A stretch of 64,000 nt of DNA from Hermatobates lingyangjiaoensis (GCA_026182355.1 JAPFBL010000599.1:62001-126000), one strand, 5' to 3'; shown: positions 32,577 through 44,099, counted from the first letter of the stretch. The notes: generated by a model from the sequence alone, not told the origin. Program-made: numbers and translations.

Positions 32577-32740
32577 CCATGATAAACGAAAAACGGTCCG
32601 GCAGGACAGACAACAATCAAAATAAGCAGTGACACATAAACTGAAACACAACAAAGACTCACCTTTCAATATTTCGACCGTAATGGCGGTCGTCCTCAAA
32701 AGAAGAAGAATTGACGGAGGGACGACAGTCAACTCATATA
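32577..32740 (-). mobile_element. Family D module (CGGTC/GAAATATTG), minus strand
   Basis: catgataaacgaaaaacgg end, inverse core with CGACCGTAATGGCGGTCG, then caactcata and (TA)n. Confidence 0.7.
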
Positions 32741-32761
32741 TATATATATATATATATATAT

Positions 32762-32935
32762 AACTATAGTTTATCGGGACTCGGTCAGTCCCGACCGAGG
32801 GTCGTTATCATCGATGACGACGATGGTCGAAATATAGAAGTGAGTTAGTTATTCCTGTGTCCTATGTGTGTGTGCTATCTTCTTTTTAATTGGTTTTTAT
32901 TTAAAAGTCCGCTGTACCGTTTCATTTAATTATAT
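32762..32935 (+). mobile_element. Family B scrap fused to a family D module
   Basis: 32762-32790 is a family B end folded on itself (tatcgggactcggtcag). Then CGATGACGACGATGGTCGAAATA and a D-type 3' end aaagtccgctgtaccg follow. Confidence 0.6.
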
Positions 32936-33091
32936 ATATACATATACATAAGATCAAAATCAAAGAAAAGAAAAAAAAAAGAGTAAAGAACACATTTACT
33001 TAGTTAAAATTTTGAGAAAATCCGTCTACAATATCTAATGAGTCTACCTCATACAAATGTCTGATGATTGATGGTTGAGATATTCCTGGAG

Positions 33092-33092
33092 T

Positions 33093-33148
<56 letters not shown>
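33092..33148. repeat. (TAG)n microsatellite
   Basis: About 19 copies of a trinucleotide. Just after it, on the minus strand, is CTAGATGAGAGCGTTGAGATTCGAAACAT (33165-33200), a possible degenerate PLE-like core. Confidence 0.9.
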
Positions 33149-33149
<1 letters not shown>

Positions 33150-33442
33150 AATGAAATAGAAAAAGTGTCATGTTTCGAATCTCAACGCTCTCATCTAGGT
33201 AATTTACTTTTTAGATGATTGTAGTAATGAATTTATAAGAAAAAAGCAAGCCAACAGAAATGCAATACAAGTGATAAATTTCACTTCATTATATTGAAGA
33301 TTGAAAAGGAAAGATTATTACATTGAAGATAACAAATCCTGTTCAACTCTAAACATCATCATCTCCCTTCTAAAGGTGAATGATTCTCTTACAGGCGTGA
33401 CATTTATCGACTTGAGACTTTCTAAAAAAAAAAGAAAAAATC

Positions 33443-33836
33443 ACCTTTCCAACTCATTAGACAAAGAAAGATTCCTTTCTTTAACTCTAGAGACATCAAG
33501 TGAATGGTCATGCATCATATATGTAGGTTAATCAAGAAATTCTCTTACAGTCACGTTGGAACATCATTAGCGACAAGTTTGCAGACTGTTAACAATGACT
33601 AGAAAAAGCAACGCTAACACTGTATGGATTGTACAATTCACACTTTCCAACTCATTAGACAAAGAAAGATTCCTTTCTTTAAAAGGAGACACAAGTGAAT
33701 GGTCATGCATCATATATGTATGTCTAATCAAGAAATCTCACAGTCACTTGGAACATCATTAGCACAAGTTTGCACCTGTTAACAATTGACTAGAAAAAGC
33801 AACTGCTAACCAGCTGTATGGATTGTACAATTCACA
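33443..33836. repeat. About 200-bp direct tandem duplication
   Basis: ctttccaactcattagacaa at 33444 recurs at 33644. The copies share gaatggtcatgcatcatata, gaacatcattagc and atggattgtacaattcacac. They differ by many small indels. Confidence 0.85.
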
Positions 33837-34057
33837 CTCTCACATAGCAAAATTACTGAAAACAAAATAGTTGATATATTGAGTTATCTATTCTATAGAT
33901 ACAGCATATAGTTGAAGAATACTAATCTATTTTTTATTAAAATTAAAATCATTATCAAACTATATTATTCGTTTTATTCTAACGTATTCACATTTTTCAC
34001 CTGACTAGAATTATTTCACGTTCTATGTGAAATCATATTATATATATATATATATAT

Positions 34058-34165
34058 AATGATTTCACATATACACGTGAAATAACAATCAATGATCAAT
34101 CTACAATATGAAATAGCAAAACAAGACTATGGTCTTTCAACCGTAACAAGCGGTCTTCGTCGAAA
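34058..34165 (-). mobile_element. Family A half-module
   Basis: Left arm only, atttcacatatacacgtgaa through taacaagcggtcttcgtcg. TA runs on both sides. Confidence 0.7.
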
Positions 34166-34180
34166 TATGTGTTTCTAGAA

Positions 34181-34217
<37 letters not shown>

Positions 34218-34219
<2 letters not shown>

Positions 34220-34375
34220 CTTTAAATTACACAAAGCACGACACAAAAAAAAAGAATAAAAAGAACACTTACAGAATTCAATATTTCTGACTGTTGTTCG
34301 TTATTCGGAGTAGACTTCAAGAGAGGACGAAGTGAGAGAGATCTCCCCACGTCGAAGGACGGAGTGCGAAATATA
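34218..34375 (-). mobile_element. Family D module, inverse of 635-808
   Basis: ctttaaattacacaaagcac at the left and cacgtcgaaggacggagtgc at the right match the module at 635-808 in reverse. Confidence 0.65.
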
Positions 34376-34380
34376 TATAT

Positions 34381-34530
34381 ATACTTTATCGTTAGATATA
34401 TCCACCGTCTCTGAACCACCACGCTTGATTTCCCTCTCTTATCTCTCCTGAAGATGGGTCACATCAAAATTAGACACTGTAAGTGTGTGCTTTTGATTTC
34501 TCTATGTTTCTTTTTCTACATTGAACTACA
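34381..34530 (+). mobile_element. Family C module
   Basis: CTGAAGA, T, GGGTCACATCAAAATTAGACACTGTAAG, then tctttttctacattgaact before TA-rich sequence. The GAAA box is mutated to CAAAA. Confidence 0.6.
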
Positions 34531-34626
34531 TATATAAATTTATATATATAAATATATATATATATATAATCAAATGAAAAGGTTCGATAGACTTAACATA
34601 TAAGTCATATTGTAATTAAGACAAAT

Positions 34627-35447
34627 ATGGGGTAGTAATGGAGTGATTAAGCATCTCTAACACTCCGACTTTCGGCCTTCTCGAGGCTACCCTGTTAACC
34701 TGCTATATGGAGGGACAAACGAAAGAGGAGGAGAAGGTGATCAGGGGCTGGGCCTGACCACCTTCGTTTCATATCCTTCCTAATCCCAAATCCCCTCTTT
34801 TTATCCCAGCTCCAATCTAAGGTGTTATGCAATCCGTCCGAAGGATGGATGATACAGAGGTTAACTGTATTATGAACGGAGCCTCAAGGGCATCAAAAGA
34901 CCTCCTTTGAGTAAATAGCCTTACTTCGGTATGCGGTGCTCTGCCGGAGCGCACAAAATACCACCTATAGAGCTTCAGGGATTTTCTCCTAAGGAGAAGA
35001 AAGTCCGGAGACCATCCTCCGGAAGCGCAGAGGGTCGAAAAGCGGTAACTAAAGGAGCCAACCTCTCACATGTGCACATAAGGACCCTAAGAAGACCATA
35101 CCGAAGAAGGAGAAAGGAAATTACTTTCTTCCGAAACGTAGGGAGACTGAATGGACATTATCAATGTCCATTGATATTATCAATAGTTGGTGCAGATTCT
35201 GCAAAGAGGAAGAAACACCGTTGCACCTGCTGACTGACTGTAAGGGAACTTTGCTGCTCAGAGGTAGGTGCCTCGGGACACTCAACAAACCATAGAAAAA
35301 ATTTTACCGCTGGAATCAGCAAAAATGTTGAGCTTCTTGGAGGCGTTGAGCTAACATCTGGGGTACTTTAGTACAGAAGAGGGGAAGTACAATAGTTTTT
35401 TTTTTAATTCGCAGTGCTATAGTCACTCTCAAAAAAAAAACCACAAA
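34627..35447 (+). mobile_element. Chimeric non-autonomous LINE-tail element, copy 1
   Basis: The first ~500 bp (ggggtagtaatggagtgatt ... gaccaccttcgtttcatatc ... ggatggatgatacag) is non-coding as far as I can see. A core CCGAAGA...TTCCGAAACGTAGG lies at about 35101-35141. The last ~290 bp matches the 3' end of the LINE at 53.7 kb: the reverse complement there reads the C-terminal zinc-like segment CRFCKEE...HLL..DC. It ends in an A-run. Related copies are at 47236-48058 and 60110-60695. Confidence 0.75.
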
Positions 35448-35569
35448 CATAGACAGACATAACTCAATTCTATGTTACGTGAATTATCCACACATAGAAG
35501 TAAGGTATGTCTGTATCTATTATATACTTAGTATATAGATCTACTATATATATATGTATATATTTCTAA

Positions 35570-35720
35570 GGCACAGTAAAAAATCATAAAAAAACCAAGA
35601 TCATTCAACTGAAACAAGTGATCTTTGTTTTAGTATATATGTTTATACATTTTTAATTACACAAAAGACTACACAGAAAAAAGTATATATATATATATAT
35701 ATATATATAGTTATATATAC
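35570..35720. mobile_element. Relics of family A and D ends
   Basis: ccaagatcattcaactgaaa is a decayed family A arm. attacacaaaagactacac resembles the family D end at 34225. TA run at 35687-35709. Confidence 0.35.
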
Positions 35721-37020
35721 ACAAATATTTTATTATTACGGAGGTTGATATAAGATATTTTTATATATGTGAAGTTTTCTAGGTCAAACCAGAATATTTT
35801 TCTAGTTTTGTCATAATAATGTAATTTTTTTTAATATTTTATAATTTTATGTTTTTATGTCATATAAGAATTACTTTTTTAAAATTCATTTGCAGATTTT
35901 TTGCAAAATTTTAATAGGGAAAATCATTTTTGTAAGTTAATAGAGATTTTACTGAATCTAAGAATTAATTTTATAAACATAATAGAACTTTTTAATGTTC
36001 TATTATCTTTCACGTTTGTTTCATAGATTGATTTTTTTTTAGTAATCTAAAAATGAATATATTATTTTGAAAATGCATATATGAATAATTCTTTTTTTAT
36101 ATGACAAATGGAGTGTATTAAATGATAAGAGAACACTCAGAGGGTTTACAAGCTATGAATACTTTGTTATATTAATGACTTGCTCAAATTAAACCCAATT
36201 AAAATAAAATAAAAATGGTTATCATCTCTGACTATGGCATTGTATTTCAGTCTAATGAATGTTTAGTACAACATTATTTATCTCTCATATATAAAAAAAT
36301 CTTGGGCAAGAATCTACTAACAACTTTAGTTCCATAAGAAAAACTATTTCACTTCAAATAACTACATTTTGTTTCAAAATTTCTTAAAATACATTTCTAT
36401 ATATTCGCAAAACGTGAAATTTCATTATCAATTTATTATACTTCGAAACAAATAGAAAATATATAATAATGTTCAACACATAACTATCTACTTTCTTTTT
36501 TACAAATAACAGATATTAGGAACTATTTATATTGAATTTAACTGATTTACTAAAAAACAGTGTTTACTTAAACAATTTCTAATGATATTCATTTGGTTTA
36601 ATCTATCGTTTCATCGGAAAGCTACGTCGTGAAAATATTAAAAATAAATAAATACAGAATTTTTTTTATGTTTGTAAGAATTAAATGATACTATCTAATT
36701 TATATAATGACTACAAGTACTATGATTATTTTTTGTTTTAAGTAACAATATTTTAGTGTTATCAATTTTGTTTATTTTGGATTGTTCATATTTCATTGAG
36801 TAAAAATACATTTCATTACTTGAGCCGTTATTAATCTTTTAACCATGAATTAATCTCTTTTAGGTATACAAACTGACTTTTTTAAAAATTTGTTTAGGTA
36901 AATGCATTACACTATTTTCGACTGAAAGATGAATGGCGTCATTCATAACTATCACTTCTTACACCTCTGTTATAAGACTTTCTTTAATAATGGGTACTTT
37001 TGCATTAAGAAAGTTATTTT
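35721..37020. other. AT-rich desert
   Basis: Very AT-rich, many short T and A runs, no repeats or frames that I recognise. Confidence 0.5.
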
Positions 37021-37026
37021 CTACCT

Positions 37027-38155
37027 GAATTTAACCGCCCGAAGTGGGGCCATGCAGTCTCTTCCATAGGCTGGATGGCTTAAACTCCACGAGGTTCTTG
37101 AACCGGGGCAACATTAGTGCCACTCCCTGGGGCCGTGCAGTTAGCCGCATTGGCTTTACACGTGAGATCACCGAGGGCAATAAGAGCCACTGACCCTACC
37201 TGCAGCTGAGCAGGTTCAGTAGGACCTCGGTCCGGAGTTTGATCCGAAACTCTTAAAATAAGTCGGTACTGCGGGTGGCGGGGCCCCTGGAAGAGTTTCT
37301 CTCTCCGGCCCGCCCTTGAGGTCGGACTCGTAGTGGTTGTGGTTCTCACCCAGGTTGGGTAGACCTTCGGGTCGCTGCGTGAGGAGCAGTCTCTTCTCGG
37401 GCGGATGCCTGCTTAGCATCCGGGGGAGCTAGACCCCAGCCTTTACCAGTAGGTACGGACCACGATCTCAGCTAAGTGGGCTGGAACACTGGTAGTTGCT
37501 TTCTATTGGCTCTAAAGGAACTCAGGGTGGGTGTGAATGGGACCCCCTTCGAGCATTATATCTAACGTAGAACGAGACAAGATCTCCTCTTACCAAGTCC
37601 GTACCCGCCAGGTGGCGTTGGCCAACAAGGGATTTTAATCCCTTATTTTAACCTCATTAATCCAGGAGCACCCACAATGGGGCCCAGAGGGGTCAAATCA
37701 TTGCAACCCCTGATCCCGGAATAACGGGTACTTTCCCTCTTGTAGGAGGTCGACTGAATCCTCAAGGATCCTGTGGTAGACCTAAAACTGTAGACCTTTG
37801 TAGGAGGTCGGCCAGTCAACATGAATTTAACACGCCCTAGTAGTGCTGTGCAGTTATCCACAGGTTGCATTGGTTTCTGTCACAGGTTCTTTGAAGCAGA
37901 GGCTAAAAAGGCCATTGACCTTACCTGACGCTGAGCAGATTCAGTAGGACATTTGGTCCAGAGTTTGATGCAAAACTTTTAAAATACGTCGATAGTGCAG
38001 GCGGCCGGGGTCTATCCATTGAGGGCTTTCTCTCCATCCCGCCAACAGAGGTTGGACTCGGAGTGGCTGTTCGTTCACAGCCAGGTTGGGTAGACTCTTG
38101 TAGTCGCTGTGTGAGAAGCAGTAAGTTCTCGGAGGGATGCCTGCTTAGCATCTAT
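37027..38155. repeat. Two diverged copies of a GC-richer repeat
   Basis: 37141-37419 and about 37855-38151 share ctgagcaggttcagtaggac, gtccggagtttgatccgaaa, gtcggactcg and gatgcctgcttagcat. The offset is roughly 720 bp. Both copies keep an open minus-strand frame starting MLSRHP and ending YFKSF(G/A)SNSGP (37216-37419 and 37921-38151). Either a coding piece is conserved or the copies are young. No known family recognised. Confidence 0.75.
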
Positions 38156-38429
38156 CAAACAAAAAGCCGGAAAACGACTGACTTTATCACCTTATTTGAG
38201 AATCAGTTTAAACAATAAAAAAAAAAGAAAAAAATCAAAAAATATATTAATAACATAGTAAACAATAAATTAGGATATAAAAAGATTAGCATTAAAATAT
38301 TAAGCACAATGTTCTCATTTATTTGTCATAACCTAATATTTTAAAATCTTTCATTTTTCATTTTTACTCGATATACATTTTCATTTTCCTTTATTTTTTT
38401 GTACAATATATATATATATAGATATATAT

Positions 38430-38580
38430 TGTGGACGCATTTACATCTCCGTTCCTTCATTATTTCTCCTTTTATTTTCTTTCTTTCTTCCCTCCTGAAG
38501 ACGGCAAGACGCCGAAACTATCGAGATTCGTGAGTGTTAGTCCTTTTTCTTGTGTTCTCTAGCTGTAACTTTAATTATAC
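38430..38580 (+). mobile_element. Family D module (CTGAAGA/GCCGAAAC)
   Basis: CTGAAGA, C, GGC-AAGAC-GCC, GAAACTATCGAGATTCGTGAG; the direct relative of 32385-32530 in opposite orientation. TA-rich both sides. Confidence 0.7.
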
Positions 38581-38746
38581 ATATATATGTTTAAAATGAG
38601 TAAAAAGTCAATTTATATATTACAAAATACGATTATATTTTGAATTAAATAGAACTTCTTCATTATTCCTTTTTTAGTTATGTACAAAATAAAATATTTT
38701 ATCATTAAAATTTAGCTGTACCATACTTATAAGGTTTTATTAACGA

Positions 38747-40057
38747 CTAGCAAACGTACCCGTCTTTGACGGAATCAAAAATTCGATTATACTTGGTATT
38801 CCAAAATGCTATTAGAAATTAGTGAATAGTACAGTGTTAAAGCGAATTCCTCTGTATACACCACATCAGCTATCTGTCCTTCAGGTTCATGGAAGAACTA
38901 AGAGTTGGAACCCTGGACTCTTGAGCAAGCAAACTACAGTTGACCATGTGAGAAAAACTTGGTCTCGCTTAATTTATTTCCAGCGTTAGATAAAGTTTCC
39001 CCTTACGACTTAGTTAACGTCATTGCAAAACCGATTCCGACTGGACTTTGCAATCGTTTCAACAAAAACAAATAGTGGCTCGGAATCAATGGTATGCGTG
39101 GTATACACACAGACTCCCCAGTACCATACTCAGTCATGATGTCCGTCTCTATGGAGTATCTGTGTAGAGACGAACTCAGAGTCGTGTCCCGTTGCAAATT
39201 TTTGGGCACTCAAGTTTCGTAGCATGATTGGTGCTCCTACTTTAAGTTTTTACTCATAAGCGGGCTGTCCAGGAGCAGCCACAGAGTCAAGAAATTCAGT
39301 TGGATAATAAACTGATTCCTTTTATCACTAATCACTCTCTTTACTGACTTGTAAGTTCTTTCCTCAGATATAGCGTAAGAACTTGTTTGTTGATTTTTCC
39401 TCCCTGTTCATATTAAAGGTTGAGAATTGCTCGTTTACAAAGCTATTTATTCTGAATAGATAGTACATCTTCAACTCTGGGAAACACCTTTTCAAAGATA
39501 TCAAACACGCAATATATTCATATGCTCCAATGAAATTAAAATCAACTAACAATACCTACTTACTACATCTGTATATTTTCAAAATAAACATGTCTGTAAA
39601 GTTAGCAAAATACAGCTTAAAGGCCCATAACTTCCCTGGGCCTTTGAATGATTGAATTATCAATCTATTCAGAGCCTATATTTTAAGTTAGACATACACA
39701 AATCTACTGTCAAAGTTTCAGCTCGCTATATTTTATGGTGGCTGAGTTTACTTGTGACAAACGTTTTTGCTTTAAACGTCTATAACATCACTTCTATGTT
39801 GAATTTCTAATCAATTCAAAGCCTATATTTTATGTTAGACATACACAAATCTACTTTAAATGTTTCAGCTTGATATGTCGTATAGTGAATGAGTTTATTT
39901 GTGACAAAATTTTGCGGACAAACCGACAAACCGACAAACTGACAGAAATATTTCTAAGGGTGGATTCGGTTTCTCCAATGTATGAAACGTAAAGGAAACT
40001 TGAAACCAGTCAGTTCTAAGTAATGTGCAGACAGAACCTTTCTTTTATTTATATAGA
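38747..40057 (-). mobile_element. Helitron with intact ends, 1,311 bp
   Basis: On the minus strand it starts TCTATATAAATAAAAG (5' TC at 40057-40056). It ends in hairpin CCGTC-AAA-GACGG, nine bases, then CTAG (38750-38747). The flanking bases are A before and T after, the AT target expected for Helitrons. It contains a frame-broken helicase segment. Near the 5' end a ~147-bp unit is duplicated (39674 and 39821 both start gcctatatttta). Full Helitrons encode Rep/helicase and are several kb, so this copy is internally deleted and non-autonomous. Confidence 0.85.
38800..39420 (-). pseudogene. Helitron Pif1-like helicase C-terminal fragment
   Basis: Reading minus, in order: YPTEFLDSVAAPGQPAYE, stop, KLKVGAPIMLRNL, then frame change, VCIPRIPLIPSHYLF, LKRLQSPVGIGFAMTLTKS, stop, then FFSHGQL, stop, FACSRVQG, and DVVYTEE. 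These match by memory the end of Helitron helicases (VGxPIMLLRNL, IPRIPxIPS, FAMTINKxQG, CFSHGQLYVACSRV, NIVYPEVL). Several stops and frameshifts show it is dead. Confidence 0.85.
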
Positions 40058-40503
40058 TTTTGTGTTTATAGTAGCTGTCAGAGGAAGAATAAGGAAGCAA
40101 TGATTTGAATCACCAGACCTGGAGGGATTGTTACATCTGAACTGGATTTATCTAACGAAATGCTCTAAACAATGTTTATGTTGCACCCTTGAACAAAACT
40201 AAAACAAATGATAAATCTTTTTGTGTTTAGTTTATGAACCATATTATTTCTTTCGATAATATTGAAATATCAGGAATGGACTCTTTTGTTCTATATTACA
40301 AAAACGGATACAAATGTTTCTGAAATTCTTAAACTTGCCATAAAGTATGTTTTGTTATGATAATGTTGAGCAAAGGCTAATCCAGATTTTTTTTTTATGT
40401 GAAAGGCTTCTAGAAAAAACGATCTTGTAAATAACAGTAAAGGTTTCTTAGGTTTACTGTTTTTTTCATCCTTTAAAAAAAATCCTTAAAACTAATTACT
40501 AAC
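40058..40503. other. AT-rich, no gene recognised
   Basis: No features beyond T and A runs. Confidence 0.4.
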
Positions 40504-40516
40504 ATTCTTAGATCCT

Positions 40517-40782
40517 AACGTAGTGCAATCAGTTATTATGTGGTATTTACTCATGTAGGGTAAAAAGCTAATGAAATGGTCTCCGTATATAAAAATTTAA
40601 TGGTATAAACAACGCGTTTCGAACACGTATTGTTCCTTCCTCAGGTATTAACTAAAGGTGAATGTCTGTGGTACAGTTGCCTTAGTTAATGCCTGAGAAA
40701 GAACACAACGTGTTCGAAACACGTTGTTTATACTAGTATATTTTTATATGTGGAGACAATTTCATTAGCGTTTTACCCTACA
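40517..40782. mobile_element. Family H fold-back element with target-site duplication
   Basis: Starts aacgtagtgcaatcag and ends gcgttttaccctaca. The right arm has CTGAGAA, A, GAACA...TGTTC, GAAACACG. Exact 13-bp direct repeats attcttagatcct flank it (40504-40516 and 40783-40795). The copy at 13886-14150 has the same boundaries with a different flanking repeat, which defines the element as about 265 bp. Confidence 0.88.
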
Positions 40783-40795
40783 ATTCTTAGATCCT

Positions 40796-41361
40796 TTAAA
40801 ATTGGAAAACATCCTTAGAAATCACGTAATCACAATTTTTTGTTTCCAAAAAAAAAGAGAAGAGCAAGAGATTACATTATTATATGACTAATTAAAGAAT
40901 TTCTTATAAAATAATGAATAATTCTATACAAAAAAAAATTATTTAATTAAAACATAAAAGTACAGCGGATTTTCCATATATATTTTTTATTAAGTAATCA
41001 TCAGCTTTATTATTTATTACTATATAATTACATAACTTGTTTATCTTATTTTTCCTTCAATTTTAATATATTCATACAAAAAATAATTACATTGATTATA
41101 TATATATTAATAATTGAATCTGTTTAAAAAAAAATTTGAATTTAATGAATAGTTTGAAAAGAAAACTGGAATTTTTAAACTAATATTACATGTATAGTAT
41201 ATCATTTTTATGCATGGAAAAATACACACACACACACAAAATCACATATATTCATTTTTAAATATTATATTATTACTAATAAATTATACATAGTTTATAA
41301 ACCTGTATATAATATTTACTTATATACTTTACTATTCATTTTGAATTCATATATATATATA
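40796..41361. other. AT-rich, no gene recognised
   Basis: Only a short (AC)n at 41225-41239. Confidence 0.4.
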
Positions 41362-41480
41362 TAAACTAGAATTTAAAAAAGAACACATAGAAAGAAAACC
41401 ACTGAACTCACTACTATATTTCGATGTCCTCGTCTTCAGGAAAAGAAGTGAATCGCTCCAAAGGCTGATAACGACTCATA
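41362..41480 (-). mobile_element. Family D module, inverse of 2945-3061
   Basis: aaactagaatttaaaaaaga through gatgtcctcgtcttcagg to aggctgataacgactcat, nearly identical to the early copy. Confidence 0.7.
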
Positions 41481-41503
41481 TATATATATATATATATATA
41501 TAT

Positions 41504-41782
41504 CAAAGAAACGGTCCAGCGGACTTTTTTAAATAAAATAAATTTAAAACGAAGGAAACACACAGAAAGAGACAGACATAACTCGCATTGATATTTCAAC
41601 CATCGTTGTCATCAGGAGGTGTGAAGAGCGAAGAGTTACGCAGGAAGGCAGGGTAGGAGTCACCGCCCTGCCTTCCTGCGGGACTCTTCGCTCTTCACAC
41701 CTCCTGATGACGATGATAGTCGAAATATCGATGTGAGTTATGTCTGTGTCTTTCTGTGTGGTTCCTTCGTTTTGAATTTATT
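41504..41782. mobile_element. Family D large fold-back with nested palindrome
   Basis: Arms (aacggtccagcggac...cgaaggaaacacacag and inverse) enclose a GC-rich inner palindrome, cgcaggaaggcaggg 41639-41653 with ccctgccttcctgcg 41666-41680. The right arm carries CTGATGA 41704-41710, C, a short GAT...GTC-type stem, GAAAT 41722-41726. The inverse core in the left arm is mutated (TTTCAACC). Confidence 0.75.
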
Positions 41783-41831
41783 ATATATATATATATATAT
41801 ATATCAATGACCAAACTGAACTGAACTGAAT

Positions 41832-41915
41832 GAATGTATTTATAAATTCTGCCCGACGAAGACGAATTTCGAAATATCGTAGAGTGTTTTTATCTGTTTT
41901 TCTCTTTCTTTTGTG

Positions 41916-41920
<5 letters not shown>
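41832..41920 (+). mobile_element. Family D module fragment
   Basis: CCGACGA, A, GACGAATTTC, GAAATATCG, then a T-rich end as at 1470-1591. Confidence 0.55.
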
Positions 41921-41949
<29 letters not shown>

Positions 41950-41952
<3 letters not shown>

Positions 41953-42179
41953 CAGTTGATAAACAGAAGACGATCCAAACTGGACGCAATAACAGTTCAA
42001 AACTGAAGATAGGTAGCACACAAAGTAAAGAAACACACTTACAAACTCAAATTTTAGGGCAATCCGTCATCAGGAGAAAAGAGAAAGGGAGACCAAGCAC
42101 GTTGTAGACGGAACGGCTAGTAACGCAACGGGTTTGTGTTTCTTTACTTTGTGTGCTACCTATCTTCAATTTTAAACTG

Positions 42180-42182
<3 letters not shown>
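41950..42182. mobile_element. Family C fold-back module
   Basis: taacagttcaaaactgaag at the left and inverse at the right; inside, aatccgtcatcaggagaaaa is the inverse core. TA runs flank it (41922-41949, 42181-42211). Confidence 0.65.
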
Positions 42183-42213
<31 letters not shown>

Positions 42214-42214
42214 T

Positions 42215-42345
42215 CCTTCGCGGTAGCACGCTTCAGCTCTCACCCAGTGAGTTCTTTAGTTGACTGTTGACTCCCAACTTCTTATCCTGGGGACGACCGT
42301 CAAAACGGTCGAAATATTCAAAAGTGAGTCTTTGTTACATTGAAC
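42215..42345 (+). mobile_element. Family D module, CTGGGGA core
   Basis: CTGGGGA, C, GACCG-TCAAAA-CGGTC, GAAATATTCAAAAGTGAGTC. A perfect 5-bp inner stem despite changes in the first box. Confidence 0.6.
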
Positions 42346-42365
42346 CACATATATATATATATATA

Positions 42366-42592
42366 TACCATGATAAACAAAAAACGGTACGGCAGGACAG
42401 ATAACACTTAAAATAAACAGTGACAAATAGACTGAAACATAACAAAAGACTCACTTTTCAATATTTCGACCGTAATGGCGGTCGTCCTCAGGAGAAGAAG
42501 TGAATTGATGGAGGGAGGATATTACGGTTGAAATATTGAAAAGTGAGTCTTTTGTTATGTTTCAGTCTATATGTGACTGTCTATTTTAAGTA
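42366..42592. mobile_element. Family D fold-back module
   Basis: Left arm catgataaacaaaaaacgg ... CGACCGTAATGGCGGTCG, right arm tattacggttgaaatattga ... ttatgtttcagtctatatg. The right core is truncated. Confidence 0.7.
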
Positions 42593-42621
42593 TATATATA
42601 TATAATTTATATATAACTATA

Positions 42622-42778
42622 TATAACAATTAAAAGAAACGGTCCAGCGGACTTTTTTAAATAAAATAAATTCAAAACGAAGGAAACACACAGAAAGACA
42701 TATACATAACTCACATCAAAATATCGATGTGAGTTATGTCTGTGTCTTTCTGCGTGTTTCCTTCGTTTTGAATTTATT
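42622..42778. mobile_element. Family D fold-back lacking the core
   Basis: Arms meet at cataactcacatcaaaatat with the CTGATGA...GTC part deleted. Ends match 3075-3224 and 41504-41782. Confidence 0.7.
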
Positions 42779-42799
42779 ATATATATATATATATATGTA

Positions 42800-42975
42800 T
42801 GAACGTATAAGCCACAAGAAAAAAAGTAAAAAACACAGAGAATATGCTCTAAAGCCTTTCAATTAAATGTCATTAGGTGTCAATTAATTTTCATCACGTG
42901 TTTATTGTGATTATTTAGTATATATTATATATATTAGTGTACTTCGTTAGCAGTTCTTCTTTTATCCAAGATTGG
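42800..42975 (-). mobile_element. Family E scrap next to family F scrap
   Basis: gctctaaagcctttcaatt (42846-42865) resembles the family E end. At 42930-42970 the minus strand reads SWIKEELLTKYTN, a family F signature. Confidence 0.45.
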
Positions 42976-42989
42976 TTGTACACGACTGA

Positions 42990-43609
42990 TCAATTTTTAT
43001 GTATTATTATTTATTGTATGTTTTCTTAAGAGGCTTTTTTTATTTGGAAAATAAAAATATATTATTATGATTGTATTATAATAAAAATAATGTTTGGAGA
43101 GTAGTGTTTGCTTCCGTGTAAATGTGTTTCGGTTGACTCGAGGCAGTGTGCGTTGTTGGTATTTATACCATTAACTGAGAGATTTGTTGTTTCCCTTGGG
43201 TTTGGCGTGATGTTTGAGTAGAGTCTTTAATATTTATCGGGCCGTCCAGTCACGTCTAAGATAGATGGTGTCTTGACGGTATAAAAGTGGCTGAGGGAAG
43301 TCTGTTGTTGTGAAGACAGTGGTATGTGTACACAGAGACGTGCTTTGAGATGGGTGTAAGGGGCCAAGGGTTTAGGAGGAGGAGGAGGAGGCTACAGCCG
43401 GCTCTGTATAGAGAAGCAATGGCGATTGTGCTATAAAGCCCCACAGCGCGATGCCCACTATAATCAAGGAGAGGGAGAGAGAGAGAGAGTGAGTGAGAGA
43501 TACTCTAATCACCGGGCACCCCTCGTGCCGACGTGACCGCCGCCCCCTCCTTCTCTACTTATCTGATTGTTTTTGAATATTCAGATACCTCCTTCTTCCC
43601 CTCCGACAC

Positions 43610-43652
<43 letters not shown>

Positions 43653-44040
43653 CTCTTCTTCTTCACCCGGCCTCGCTGGCCCCCTTCACCTCTCACTCTA
43701 TCTCTCACTGACTTGTAACGAGGAATCGGCATCAAATAACATGGACTTCTACACTCATCACCTCGTAAACATATCCAACAAAATCACCAATTCACACCAA
43801 CTCCCCCAACTCTTATTCACACATCCTACACTTTTTTTATATATATATTTATATAAGCCCTCGGTGAGACACACTAAATACCCAATAACTAAATAAATAC
43901 AATTTGTTACCACCACATAAGACAATATGACTTAAAAATAACGTAATATGACACTAATGTATAAAACATAAATTCTCTTGTTTATATATATAAATATATA
44001 ACTTCAATTCAATGAATATATAAATTCAATATATAAATGA
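42990..44040. other. Unique region with AGG and CA repeats
   Basis: Less AT-rich at 43100-43740. Contains (AGG)n at 43376-43392, (GA)n at 43469-43500 and (CA)n at 43607-43651. Open frames cross the CA run and show no domain. Confidence 0.4.
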
Positions 44041-44099
44041 ATATTGATCATTCGAAACATGTCGACCATAGGAGATGTACTTTATTGTGTAGACGAAAT

